Source: Paragorgia papillata
Taxonomy: Eukaryota; Cnidaria; Anthozoa; Scleralcyonacea; Coralliidae
Assembly: GCA_035771165.1 (NCBI GenBank)
Contig: JAWNZC010000311.1
Coordinates: 1,497,501-1,561,500, forward strand
DNA length: 64,000 nucleotides
Direction of reading: 5' to 3'
A program made the translations under genes and the position numbers. The notes under the pieces are model-generated. The model was not told the DNA's origin. It ran no database searches and worked only from the letters and a program-made list of their open reading frames with translations. The stretch's first letter is position 1. Each line of letters starts with the position of its first letter. Of this stretch, positions 11,848 to 21,409 are shown piece after piece.

Positions 11848-13148
11848 TTTCTTCGCCCAATACACATAATCTTGCCTTGGGTAAAATTACTGCGCAATCG
11901 TCAACTGGTTATGGTGGAGTGTCTTCCAGGGCTGTTGATGGTAACAGAAATGGTAATTATGGTGACGTATCTTGTACACATACCTTGCAAAGCAAACAAC
12001 CATGGCGGAGGGTGGATCTTGGAAAACAGGTCAGAAACAAGTAAAAATCGCAAAGAACATGCTGATAAAATTCGACCGAATGAAACATAAGTCTTAGTTT
12101 TAACTTTGTCTTGGAAGCTATGGCACATAATAGTAGATGCACCAGAAGTTTGACTCGCGCCGCCATTTTAAAATTTCTTGTTGTTTCGCGCAAGTCAATC
12201 GTTGCCATCAGCGCCGTCAATCATCGTTATTCTAGCTACGCCAATTTGGTAAGTTCCACTAGCATTTTTAACCTTTCCGGCATCTCAATCGTCGTCATCA
12301 CGTGGCCATCATATGGTGGCCATCACTCGTCATCCTGGTAAGTTACACCGGCAGCTTTCCCCCAAAAGTGCCCGCGGAACTTACCAGGATGGCGTAGGAT
12401 TAAAGAAATACCAAATGGTTTTCCGTGTTTGGATACTCTGATCCAAACACGCGGGAAATTGCGAGTATGGAGAAAAGCGTAACAAAACACGAGCCGTAGG
12501 CGAGTGTTTTTAGCTTTTCGAAAGTCAAGCAATTTCCCAAGTGTTTGGATCAGAGTATCCAAACACGGAAAAAACCATTTGGTATTTCTTTTATAAAATA
12601 ATTACAAGTGAATATGATATACTGTCCGACATTTTCAAAAAATCGTTTTGGCGGGAATTTTCAGTGTTTGGATACTCTGATCCAAACACGGCAATTGACC
12701 AATCAGGGCTCGCGTAGTATACATGTTATTTTATAAAGCGTAATACTAATTTAAAAGGCGAAACGTTTTCACGCGAGTCGGACTTCTGGTATATCTACTA
12801 TTCTGTGGCATAGGTAACCAGTTCTCACCTTTTATTCTGCATACGAACAATTTAACATATTTCATATTCATAGTTCGTTTTTAATTACCTTGTAGATAAA
12901 TATTGGCAGTGTTTTGGTCTCTAACCGAGCCGACTGTTGCTGGGATCGATTATCGAATTTTGAAGTTCGCGTGGGAAACAGCTTGGCAATTAACAACAAT
13001 CCTCTGTGTGGAGGACGCCATTCTCTAAAAAGGGGACAAACCGAAATTATTTACTGCTATCTTCCTCTTTATGGACGATACGTTAGCATTTCGCTGCCCA
13101 GCCTAAATGTGGGATATCTTACTTTATGTGAAGTTGAAATTTATTCAG
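11848..13148 (+). CDS. Fucolectin-like (F-type lectin) module A, two exons
   Basis: Exon 1 (11848-12029) follows a TTTTTTCTTAG acceptor and encodes NLALGKITAQSSTGYGG, AVDGN and PWRRVDLGKQ. It joins in phase 0 across an 866-bp intron (GT at 12030) to exon 2 (12896-13148), which holds SNRADCCWDRLSNFEVRVG and ends at a phase-1 GTAAAT donor. Together this is one F-type lectin/fucolectin domain of about 145 residues: a jelly-roll fold that binds terminal fucose through a His and the R-x-D-x4-R motif (RADCCWDR), with the typical adjacent Cys pair. Both outer introns are phase 1, so the module can be added or removed without shifting frame. Family members are usually secreted and act in glycan recognition or immunity. 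The intron is enlarged by a MITE. First and last exons were not found, so completeness is unknown. Confidence 0.82.
12118..12814. mobile_element. MITE in the fucolectin A intron
   Basis: About 697 bp with inverted ends: CTATGGCACATAATAGTAGA at the left and, on the opposite strand, CTATGCCACAGAATAGTAGA at the right; both continue into CCAGAAGT and an ACTCGCG block. A single related end occurs near 29655. No open frame. A clear target duplication was not found. Confidence 0.7.
12402..12591. repeat. Foldback nested inside the MITE
   Basis: Inverted repeat of about 55 bp per arm beginning AAAGAAATACCAAATGG. Each arm also contains its own hairpin, GTGTTTGGAT-ACTCTG-ATCCAAACAC, and a third copy of that hairpin lies at 12663-12688. 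Confidence 0.75.
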
Positions 13149-14352
13149 GTAAATCGAAACTCTTTTTACTCATTTTATTCATGTTTAAAAACACAAGTAG
13201 TGTACGGCAATGATAGAAATAATTACCAGCCACTTGCAAAATTGCCGTGAGTGGTTATTGCCAAAATTCGCTGTGTTTCTATTCAAACAACATTTTTCGA
13301 GAAAACATATTTCCTTTAATTCGAAATACTAAAATGTATTGATAAAAACTAATCTAAAACAAAACAGTAAATAAACTGTGGTTCTTTTTTTCCAAGAACA
13401 CACATATTTTAAATGTAAAGTTTTGCTAGTGATTTTTACCCTTTTAACAGATTTTGCTAAGGAGACTGAAAATCTACATTTTTACTAACCTAGCACGGAT
13501 TTGATTGCGCAAATGCATAAGAGGTAGACAACTAGGATATCCTATATCAGTGATCAGCGTAAATCAATTCAGGTTCAACAATCTTTTTGTTTTTATTGTG
13601 AAACCGTTTTAACACTTGACAAAATGTTTGAGAATTTCACGTGAAAACTGCCTAGAAATAATTGTTAACACTTGTTATTGAGATAAATAAGTCAGGGTTG
13701 TTTTTTGTTTTTTGTTTCGTTCCCCGCAGGAACGAAACTGTTACTGTGTTAGCTTTCCATCGACGTAACAAAATAAACTGTCATCACAGATGAAAATAGT
13801 CCAATCGCAGTGCAGTGTTGTTGGCAGCATAAGCCAAAACTTCGATCTTATCCAATGAAATCAAAATTCCGCATAAAAAATTTAGTTGTAGGCGTGGTTA
13901 AACGCCAAAACGAAGTGAAATAATATTGCTGATCTAGCACAATTAGCTGAACAACGTAAACAATCCCGTGTGAAGTGAATCATACAATACTACGAACAAG
14001 CGAATGCCGAGTACTGTAGGAAATTTCCCCTCTTTGAATTCTCCGAAATTGCATTCTAACTGCTCGTTGGCGCTTTAGATTTAACAAGACGCCTGGTCAG
14101 GCGTTCACTCGGGCTACTGCCAAATCACAGTGCTATATATAGTACGTGAAGGTCAGTGTTTTGGGTAAAAGGTACTGAAGTGTTATCGAAGCTGCAATCA
14201 TATACATACACAGGTTGTCACATACAGTGCTAATAAGATCTAAAGTCTATTAAACACATTGGTCACAGACAAAATTAAGTCAAAACACAATCCAATTCTC
14301 CGATATAAAACACAATTTGCCTTAACAAAACACGATTGCCTGTATTTAACGT
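13149..14352. other. Spacer between fucolectin modules
   Basis: No coding sequence recognised. A TATA-like run (GCTATATATAGTACG, about 14131-14145) could serve as a core promoter for module B, but nothing else supports it. Confidence 0.45.
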
Positions 14353-14770
14353 ATTTCCACACATGTACACAGCGTTCATATGTCGAGTCTCTTCGGGTAT
14401 TAAATATCAACACAGCTATTAACGGCGTGTGCGATTGTAAGCGTATATAATATCAAGATACTTGCCAGCGACATTACTGACCAATAACTATGTATGTGAA
14501 CATACAGAACACATCCGAGACGATAAATACTTTATCAGACATCAGGAAAGCAAAGAAAGAAAGTATTATTTCCACATATGTTCATCGTTCATATGTCAAG
14601 TCTCTTCGGGTATTAAATATCAACACAGCTTCATGTGCATGTGCGATTGTAAGCGTATATAATATCAAGATACTTGCCAGCGACATTACTGACCAATAAC
14701 TATGTCTGTGAACACACAAAACACATCCGAGACGAGAAAGACTTGATCAGACATCAGGAAAGCAAAGCAT
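14353..14770. repeat. Two tandem copies of a 213-bp unit
   Basis: GTTCATATGTC at 14374 recurs at 14587 and the similarity continues through GACCAATAACTATGT and CAGACATCAGGAAAGCAAAG in both copies, giving a 213-bp offset. The small open frames here are parallel copies of the same non-coding sequence. Confidence 0.85.
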
Positions 14771-14934
14771 TTGGCATGCACGCATCAGTTTCGCAAAGCC
14801 TGGCGGGATGACGTAATGATTGCCATTTCGAAAAATAGACTCGGCTACCACAGCAGCCCGAGTAATAATAAAGATATTGAGATTGGGCGAATAGCATTCC
14901 GAAAGGTCGGGTCGAGTCCGTGGCCTTGGAAAAG

Positions 14935-15477
14935 CTACTCAATCTCGCCTTGGGTAAAAATACTGCGCAATCGTCAACTGATTATGGTGGAGTGTCTTCC
15001 AGGGCTGTTGATGGTAACAAAAATGGTAATTATGGTGACAACTCTTGTACACATACCTCGGCGAGCAAACAACCATGGTGGAAAGTGGATCTAGGAAAAC
15101 AGGTCAGACTTAACAAAGAAATTGCAAATAAAATTGGCATGGAATGATACTATACACGAGCATTTTTCTTAGGAGCATTTGAACATAATTTACATACATA
15201 TCACTGTAATTTGTTTTCTGCCAGGTGAAAGTTTGCAGTGTTTTTGTTTCTAATCGAGCCGACTGTTGCTGGTATCGATTATCAAATTTTGAGGTTCGCG
15301 TGGGAAACAGCTTGGCAAATAGCAACAATCCTCGGTGTGGAGGTAATCATTCTGCAAGAAGGGGACAAACTGAAGTGATTTACTGTAATCCACCTCTTAA
15401 TGGACGATTTTTAAGCATTTCCTTGCAGAACGTTTTTGATATTCCCCTTACTTTATGTGAAGTTGAAGTTTATGCAG
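14935..15477 (+). CDS. Fucolectin-like (F-type lectin) module B, two exons
   Basis: Paralogue of module A. Exon 1 (about 14935-15102) encodes LNLALGKNTAQSSTDYGG, AVDGNKNGNYGD and PWWKVDLGKQ, with the canonical PWW that module A has changed to PWR. After a 122-bp intron with a TTTTCTGCCAG acceptor, exon 2 (15225-15477, 253 nt as in module A) encodes VKVCSVFVSNRADCCWYRL and ends at a phase-1 GTAAGT donor. The R-x-D-x4-R fucose motif and Cys pair are intact. A good acceptor for exon 1 is not visible; the frame extends upstream to an ATG at 14920, so this may be a first exon without a signal peptide. It could be a second gene or the next domain of one multi-domain lectin. Confidence 0.82.
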
Positions 15478-15779
15478 GTAAGTTGAATCTTTCAAAACCC
15501 TTTTAAAAACCGTAGTATGTCGCAAAGCTCAAAATAATCACCATTTACAGGCGAATAAGTGTCGGTGGTAATAGCCAAAATATGTTGCTATGTGACTAAG
15601 CTATTTTTAGGTTAAAAATTCCATTCAAAGTTCTAAATACATGTAAATCTTGAAAAATGAACTTTTTTTACAAATACCAGCGCGCATCATTTATCGCACT
15701 TGACTTTAAAAAAAATAAAACAGCTATCTTTGACATTATGTATAACAGGTGACACTATAAATCCTTGAATGTTTGCGTG
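15478..15779. other. Spacer without recognisable gene
   Basis: AT-rich, non-coding by inspection. Confidence 0.5.
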
Positions 15780-16552
15780 ATGACACTAAATAATAAAGTT
15801 AACGTAACGTTAACACAAACTCGCTTACTATTAGGGTACGTTTTAGTTAATTTGTTTCTTCTATTAATTTTTTTTGAACGTAAAAAGGCAGCGAAAAGAG
15901 TAAATTTACTACGACGTATAAGGAGTTCCATCAATGCTTCAAGCGCAAAAAAATTAACAGAACAATGATTATGCCTGTTTTCACGTACTGCAGTTCAGTA
16001 ATACTTGGCTGGCCCAAAACAAGAAGAAAGATTATACGGAATATTGAACAACGCAGTTTAGACATTATAGCTAAATTTTGTCCTAGCATAGGTCTACGCA
16101 TATCTTCTGTTGCAACAAAGAAAAAAGCATGTTTTCTGGTATTTAACTGCCTCCACATAACAATGTATGTGACGTTTATAAGAACGTTTTTGGGAGAAAA
16201 ATACATGTACATAATACAAGAAATAATCATGTGGCTATCAAGCTCCCAAAAATAAAATCAGAACTTGGTCGCAAAAATTTTAACTATACGGCGGCTAAGA
16301 CTTTCAACGAACTCCGAATTTCAGCTTAGGGTATTAACCCTGTTTTTATTTCTTTATAAATTTCTTTTAATATAATTGTACTTGTATATATATTTTTAGT
16401 TTAATTTATATTAGACTGTACTTGTTTATAACTTACTTATTTAACTAAAAGTTCTCATAACCTTTAAATCAATTGCTTTGTTATATAGTTACAGGACACT
16501 AATGATATTAGTAGTCTTGTACTGATGGGATATCCTGTATTAAAATTCGCCA
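15780..16552 (+). pseudogene. LINE 3' end (CR1/L2/Jockey-like)
   Basis: Decayed C-terminus of a LINE polyprotein: VFTYCSSVILGWPKTRRKI near 15972-16030, then HNTRNNHVAIKLPKIKSELG and FNYTAAKTFNEL near 16215-16310, followed by a stop, a 3' UTR and a microsatellite tail. The trailing NTR... F-Y-A-FN-L pattern is usual at the end of such polyproteins. Several frameshifts. Confidence 0.7.
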
Positions 16553-16562
16553 TTATTATTAA

Positions 16563-16617
<55 letters not shown>

Positions 16618-16684
16618 GTTGTTGTTGTTGTTGTTTTATTATTATTATTATTATTATTATTGTTATTATTATTATTATTTTTAT
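16553..16684. repeat. (ATT)n / (TTG)n compound microsatellite
   Basis: ATT array, then a short GTT run, then ATT again, at the 3' end of the LINE fragment. Confidence 0.95.
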
Positions 16685-16869
16685 TTTTATCCGAGATATA
16701 GTTACTTTTTGGGATATTTTATTATTTGATAAGCGTGAGTTAATTAATTCAATCCGAATTTTGTTTGTAAATAAGCGTTGATCAATGGTTAAAAGCATGC
16801 CAAACAATTTATTATTGCGAGTGAAGCTTTGCAAGTGTGGCACATACGAATGAACGGGTCAGTGGTTTG

Positions 16870-17226
16870 GACTACACGCATGCCCATGTGAAAGGCAGGA
16901 AAAATACTTTCCCACGGGTGGCGTGTCCTGTAAGCGCGCTGCCTCTCCCACTGAGGACCATAAGTTAAGCCCGGTTAGACGAGTTAGACAGGATGGGTGA
17001 ACCTGTCCGAGCTTGGGACTCATGTGAGTAGAGTTGTTGGTTCTCTCCTGTGCTTCGGGGTTTTTTCTCCTTGTTCTCCGGTTTTACCCCCTCTCCAAAA
17101 TCACCTTTCGCTTAATCGATCATAGCTAGTTAACCATCGAACGTTTTTAACATGAGCCCTGATTCGAAAGATTGAGCAACTACTTCCTGCGGGTATCGAC
17201 GTTAAATAAATTAAGTTTAAGTTTAA
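16870..17226. mobile_element. SINE-like repeat
   Basis: Contains TTCTCCGGTTTTACCCCCT and the block ACTCATGTGAGTAGAGT, which resemble the centre of the repeat at 30165-30375 (GCATGTGAGAAGAGT and TTTTCTCCGGGTACTCCGG). It ends GACGTTAAATAAATTAAGTT with an AATAAA-like tail. A tRNA-like A box (CTCAGTGGGAGAGG) lies on the minus strand near 16946-16959, so orientation and unity are uncertain. Confidence 0.5.
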
Positions 17227-17510
17227 GCGAAAAACCACTGTTTATCAGGTTATGAGCGGTGCAAAATGCATCAGGTTTGATACTCATATACAGAATAAAT
17301 AAATAAGATCGAAATTGCTTTGTGTTTGTTGTATGAAAGGGGTTTACGGGTAACATTTTGGAGCCTTCGGAGAGATCGTAAGTTAAAAAGAACTATTTAT
17401 TCGTTACCGAAAGAACAAGTGTCGTGACAACAGAGATCGACATAGCGAGTTGAAAACTTCTGTCGATTAAATAGGGCAGAAGTCTCGAAGACACGTTAGA
17501 CAGGACAGTC
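17227..17510 (+). other. Possible 5' LTR end, primer-binding site and leader of Gypsy element 1
   Basis: AATAAATAAATAAG (about 17294) is followed by a segment ending GGGTAACA at 17355 and, 3 bases later, TGGAGCCTTCGGAGAG, which has the TGG start of a primer-binding site. The leader leads to the gag frame at 17511. No matching 3' LTR was found, so the LTR limits are speculative. Confidence 0.35.
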
Positions 17511-18922
17511 ATGCAGGTCAGTGGAATTAAAATGTCCCAAGTTCAAGACTTAGCTGTACATGTAGAAACACTTCAACTTGAAATCGAAGGGCGAGTTTTG
17601 TCCCTATCTCTCGAAACATTTGTAGAATTAGCTGGAGAAATAAAAGTAGTGGGGAAAAACTTCGCAAATAAAAGCCCGGCGAAATTTGTCGAAATTAGTA
17701 CGGAAAACCATGACGATGACGGAAAGAAAAAACAAAATGATGAAAAAAACAAACGATGACGATGTAGAGAAATTTGAATCAAACGGGGAGAAAATCGAGT
17801 ACCTGGCTGGCATAAAGAAACTGATTGAAAACAAATTTCATTCTGCTGAACGTGGTTCGGAAGAACAACGGCAAAGCCTGGATACTAATAAAGCAAAGCC
17901 TGAGGCTTTGGAGGAAACGGTAGGTCAACGACCTGGAATACCCATAACAATCCTTCCAAGCTCGGACAGCCAAAGTCAAAGTAAGTCAAACCTATTACTT
18001 ACTACATATCGGCAGAAAAGAGTTTAAGATCGTTGGCACTGTAGGACCCGACACCCAAAAGGATAGACTATTCTTCGTTAGCTTAACACGACAGATAGAC
18101 TCAGGAAAATTCAAGGGTCACAGCGAAAATGAAATTATTCAAGCTGTCATTTGCCCTATCAGTCCGCATCTGAAGCTAAGATCGTATTTGGAGATAATAA
18201 CTAAACTTCCTTTGCCAAAGTTACTCCATATTTTAAAAGCTTATTATAAACAAAAATCTGGAACGGAAGTGTACCAAGAATTGACCATTACATGCCAAGG
18301 GCCCAAAGAATTCCTGAAGATTACCTCATTCGAGCGCCAGATCTTCGACAGCAGGTGCTTTTTAACTCTCTAGTAATGGATGATGAGTTGACATATTCCT
18401 TTGCCCTAGTTCATGGCATATTCTTGCGAATCCTAGAGACAGGAAAACAAGACGGAAGCTGTATACGTGCGAAACTGAGACTCCTTCTGATGAAACCTGA
18501 CGTCTCTGACGAGGAGTTAATAAAGAAAATCAGCGAAGCTGTTGCCGAAGAAACCGAGAGGAGCAGAAAAAATGGTGGCATCTACTCGTAAGATGAATAG
18601 TCAACAGATGAATAACGAAGTCGCCATGGGCCAGTCAACTACACCGACGCTACTAAGATATGGAAAAGAGAAGCAGAGCAAGTTCATGATTGCCGCTAGA
18701 GGCGGTCCAAGCTGACCTGGCAAGTATCAAGAACTCCATATATAGCCAACCAAAAAAAACAAAAAACACAGGAGCAGAAGATTACCAAAGTCAAAAAAGA
18801 CCACGAAGAAAGTCGGCCTGCCCTTCATGTCAAAACCGAAAGGAAAGAAGACTGTGACTACTGCTACATCTGTGGATCAGCAGAACACTTCACAAGAGAT
18901 TGTCGAAATAAGTCGGGAAACG
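17511..18922 (+). pseudogene. Gypsy element 1 gag with zinc knuckle
   Basis: Capsid-nucleocapsid polyprotein in pieces: 17511-17759, then a frame giving EYLAGIKKLIENKF (17790-18027), then EFKIVGTVGP, FVSLTRQIDSGKFKGHSENE and ISPHLKLRSYLEI (18010-18230), and TCQGPKEF / APDLRQQVLF (about 18290-18360). These short blocks match the usual gag order of animal Gypsy elements of this type. Near 18856 a CCHC knuckle CYICGSAEHFTRDC (C-x2-C-x4-H-x4-C) binds RNA in the family. At least three frameshifts. It ends at the target site of the DNA transposon. Confidence 0.8.
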
Positions 18923-18931
18923 GGTACAGGC
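18923..18931. repeat. 9-bp target-site duplication, left copy
   Basis: GGTACAGGC, repeated exactly at 24365-24373 on the other side of the transposon. Confidence 0.93.
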
Positions 18932-18964
18932 AACATAGGCAACTATTGTCTGATTGGTCAGTTT

Positions 18965-21148
18965 GTTTAGTTAGTAAACTTGTAAACAATCCCCTTGTTC
19001 CACGCGCGGCCGAAAACTGACGTGTCTAGTTTTTGAAATTTCGAACTTGTTTTTGGATGGGCGATCGCTGAAGAATTATTTTGTTGAATCTTATAAAATT
19101 AGTTTAAATGGACGACTATATTGGTTTACTTCGCACTTGATGAGTTTTATTTATATTGGAGGATTTTAACTGGTGTAGAACCAGCACGACGTTCATATGA
19201 CTCGTGCGCCTTCAATTTGGTGATGGCGTCAACGAAGAGTTTCATTTGTTCAGTGCGACTTCATTTACAAAATAATCAACATCTATCTAATATATGCAGT
19301 GAACATGGTTGACAAAGTGTTAATTGACCGTAAACATCAATAAACTTTATCAAAATATTACGGAGATCAACAACAGTTTGATTGTATTGAAGAGCAATTA
19401 AATGCGCGAGGACGAAGAGAAACTCCAGCTAATAACACTGAACCAAAGGGAATTCTGGCTTGGTATTTGACGAGTGGTTTTGAGATTTTCGGCAAATAAA
19501 CGTCAAAGGTAGGGTTCTTTTTTTGCCTTGTTGATTTGGATTTAGATAGTCCATTACCAAGTAATCGTAATAGTTGCTTTTCCAACAATGTCTGCGAGAA
19601 TACATTTCATTCTCGCATCCGTCGTAGTTTAAACAGCCACACAAATGTTTCTGAGTCGTCTGACGGGAATTCCGTTTGTAGAGTAAAAACTTAAAACAAA
19701 TTATTTCAGAAAATAGTGTTCTTTTCTTTTTCCACCTTGCACCTGAAATATGATGTCATTAAAAGCGCGAAAGCTAAAATTTAACCACCAATCTAAGCAG
19801 AAATTCACTGCTCACTTTAGACAGGAATATCAAAAGATAACTTGGTGTCACATTACAAAACAAATTGCAAGTGTTGTGATGTATAATTGAGATTTATCAC
19901 CAAAATTGTTGAGAGGCATAATCCACTAGGATCATTTTCCCATCACTTTTTGTTTTATTGACAACCAAAAAAAGGTTAGGAGAAATTCCCGCATTGAAAT
20001 GAGATTTGGTCTTTTGACATTTTTGAGACAATTGACTCGTCTGACGAGAAATGGCTTCTGGACATTGTAACCTGAAAATTCTTGTTTTAAATAATGCGTT
20101 TGGTTCTTTCATTGACCTTGCACTGCTCTTGTAGTCAAGGCGTTTTCTGTGATAACTCTTGTGTTCGAACACGGATTATTCCAACAGTCGAATACACAAC
20201 AGTATATTGAAGGAGACTTTTCTTCGATAGGAGTGCAAAATGTCTGCTGCGCAGGAAACGGTAGAAATGCTGAACACAATGCCGTGATAAATTTTATGTA
20301 AACGTTTGGCACTCGGGTGTTACCAGCTCTTAGAAACAACACGGTACTTTTTTTAATTCTTTTATAGTAATCAAATTTACTAACTACTTACAAAAAAGTG
20401 AAATTTGAAAAGGTTGAAAGAACCTCGTACCGGACCCAGCCGAGGCCATCGGCGGAACCCAACCTCAACAAACTTTACACTAGCTGGAAGACTATTGTAT
20501 CTTACTGAGGATTTATATCGATAATTTATCTTGTTCTTAACACGCTTCTTAACCTAATCACTAATATTTATTGAAAACCAAACTGTTTTACCTTCTTTTT
20601 TCTCGTTAACAGATGTGACCGAGTTGTATAATAAAGTTGATGAAATGACAAATACTAGTAAAGTTTGTGTACAATTAAACTTTTTTTATTGTATAAAAAA
20701 GTAAGATATTTGTATAGTCATCCAGCACTTATTTATCTTATACAACATTGATATATTAATATACATTACAGTGTATATAATGTGTACATCTAAAGAATAG
20801 CTAAAGAAGAATAATGTGTATACCAATACATTTAATAAACTCAGAAGCATTTTAATATTTGCCTTACCCCAGCCTAAACTTAAGTACAGTAATTACATTT
20901 TTAAAAATTTTAATTATTTTTTACATGAATCAAAAGCTCACTCTTACCCCTGTTCCCTTAACTAACTTCTGATAACAGTATTAATGGCCACATTGATCCT
21001 TATTTAGCTTGATTCTTTATCGTGTAACAAACTGTACTTTACCTGCTCACATACATAACTCATATACTGTACAGTGTATATTAACCCAACCACTTACTAT
21101 CCACCTAGAAATAAAAGTAAGAAAACCTATTCTAGGTTCTGACTAATC
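18965..21148. other. Transposon interior without a confirmed gene
   Basis: Short frames occur on both strands. A minus frame near 20140-20230 has CCVFDCWNNPCSN, a cysteine spacing faintly like a THAP start, but it is not followed by a recognisable THAP domain. Convergent A-rich signals lie near 20625-20690. Not resolved by eye. Confidence 0.4.
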
Positions 21149-21409
21149 CTATTCATCACCATCACCAGTAGTTGATGTATGTTCTTCACTTAAATTATTT
21201 ACACCACCATTCACAAAGCTAGAGTTTGCAGCTGATGACAAAGAAAAAATAACATTATTTAAGTGGTTGGAACAAGTTGGACAATAAGTCAAATCTTTCA
21301 GACACTGCTGGTGGAAAGAATGCCAACATCCCTCAAAAATATGCCAGTCAGTGTCTTCGGTAACAGTACAGATATAATCACAGCATCTTTTCTCATTTGG
21401 TTGCTGTCC
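21149..21409 (-). pseudogene. RING-H2 tail behind an in-frame TAA
   Basis: Continues in frame with the gene at 21410-23904 after its TAA (21410-21412) for 86 more codons to a TAG at 21149-21151. It contains CCDYICTVTEDTDW, then GCWHSFHQQC (C-x-H-x2-H-x2-C) and YCPTC (C-x2-C). That is the zinc-ligand order of a RING-H2 finger, with a slightly irregular first pair. An acidic Ser/Thr/Gly tail ends the protein. The frame is unbroken after TAA, and uncharacterised relatives known to me carry such a finger right after the LPLG-like motif. The TAA is therefore probably a recent nonsense mutation, not the natural end. Confidence 0.78.

Noticed and set aside
16940..16965. tRNA gene on the minus strand
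   Set aside because: Only an A-box-like stretch is present; no cloverleaf or proper B box follows.
20110..20342. THAP domain in the transposon
   Set aside because: CCVFDCWNNPC suggests a start, but the C-x2-H end and the conserved Trp/Pro positions are missing.
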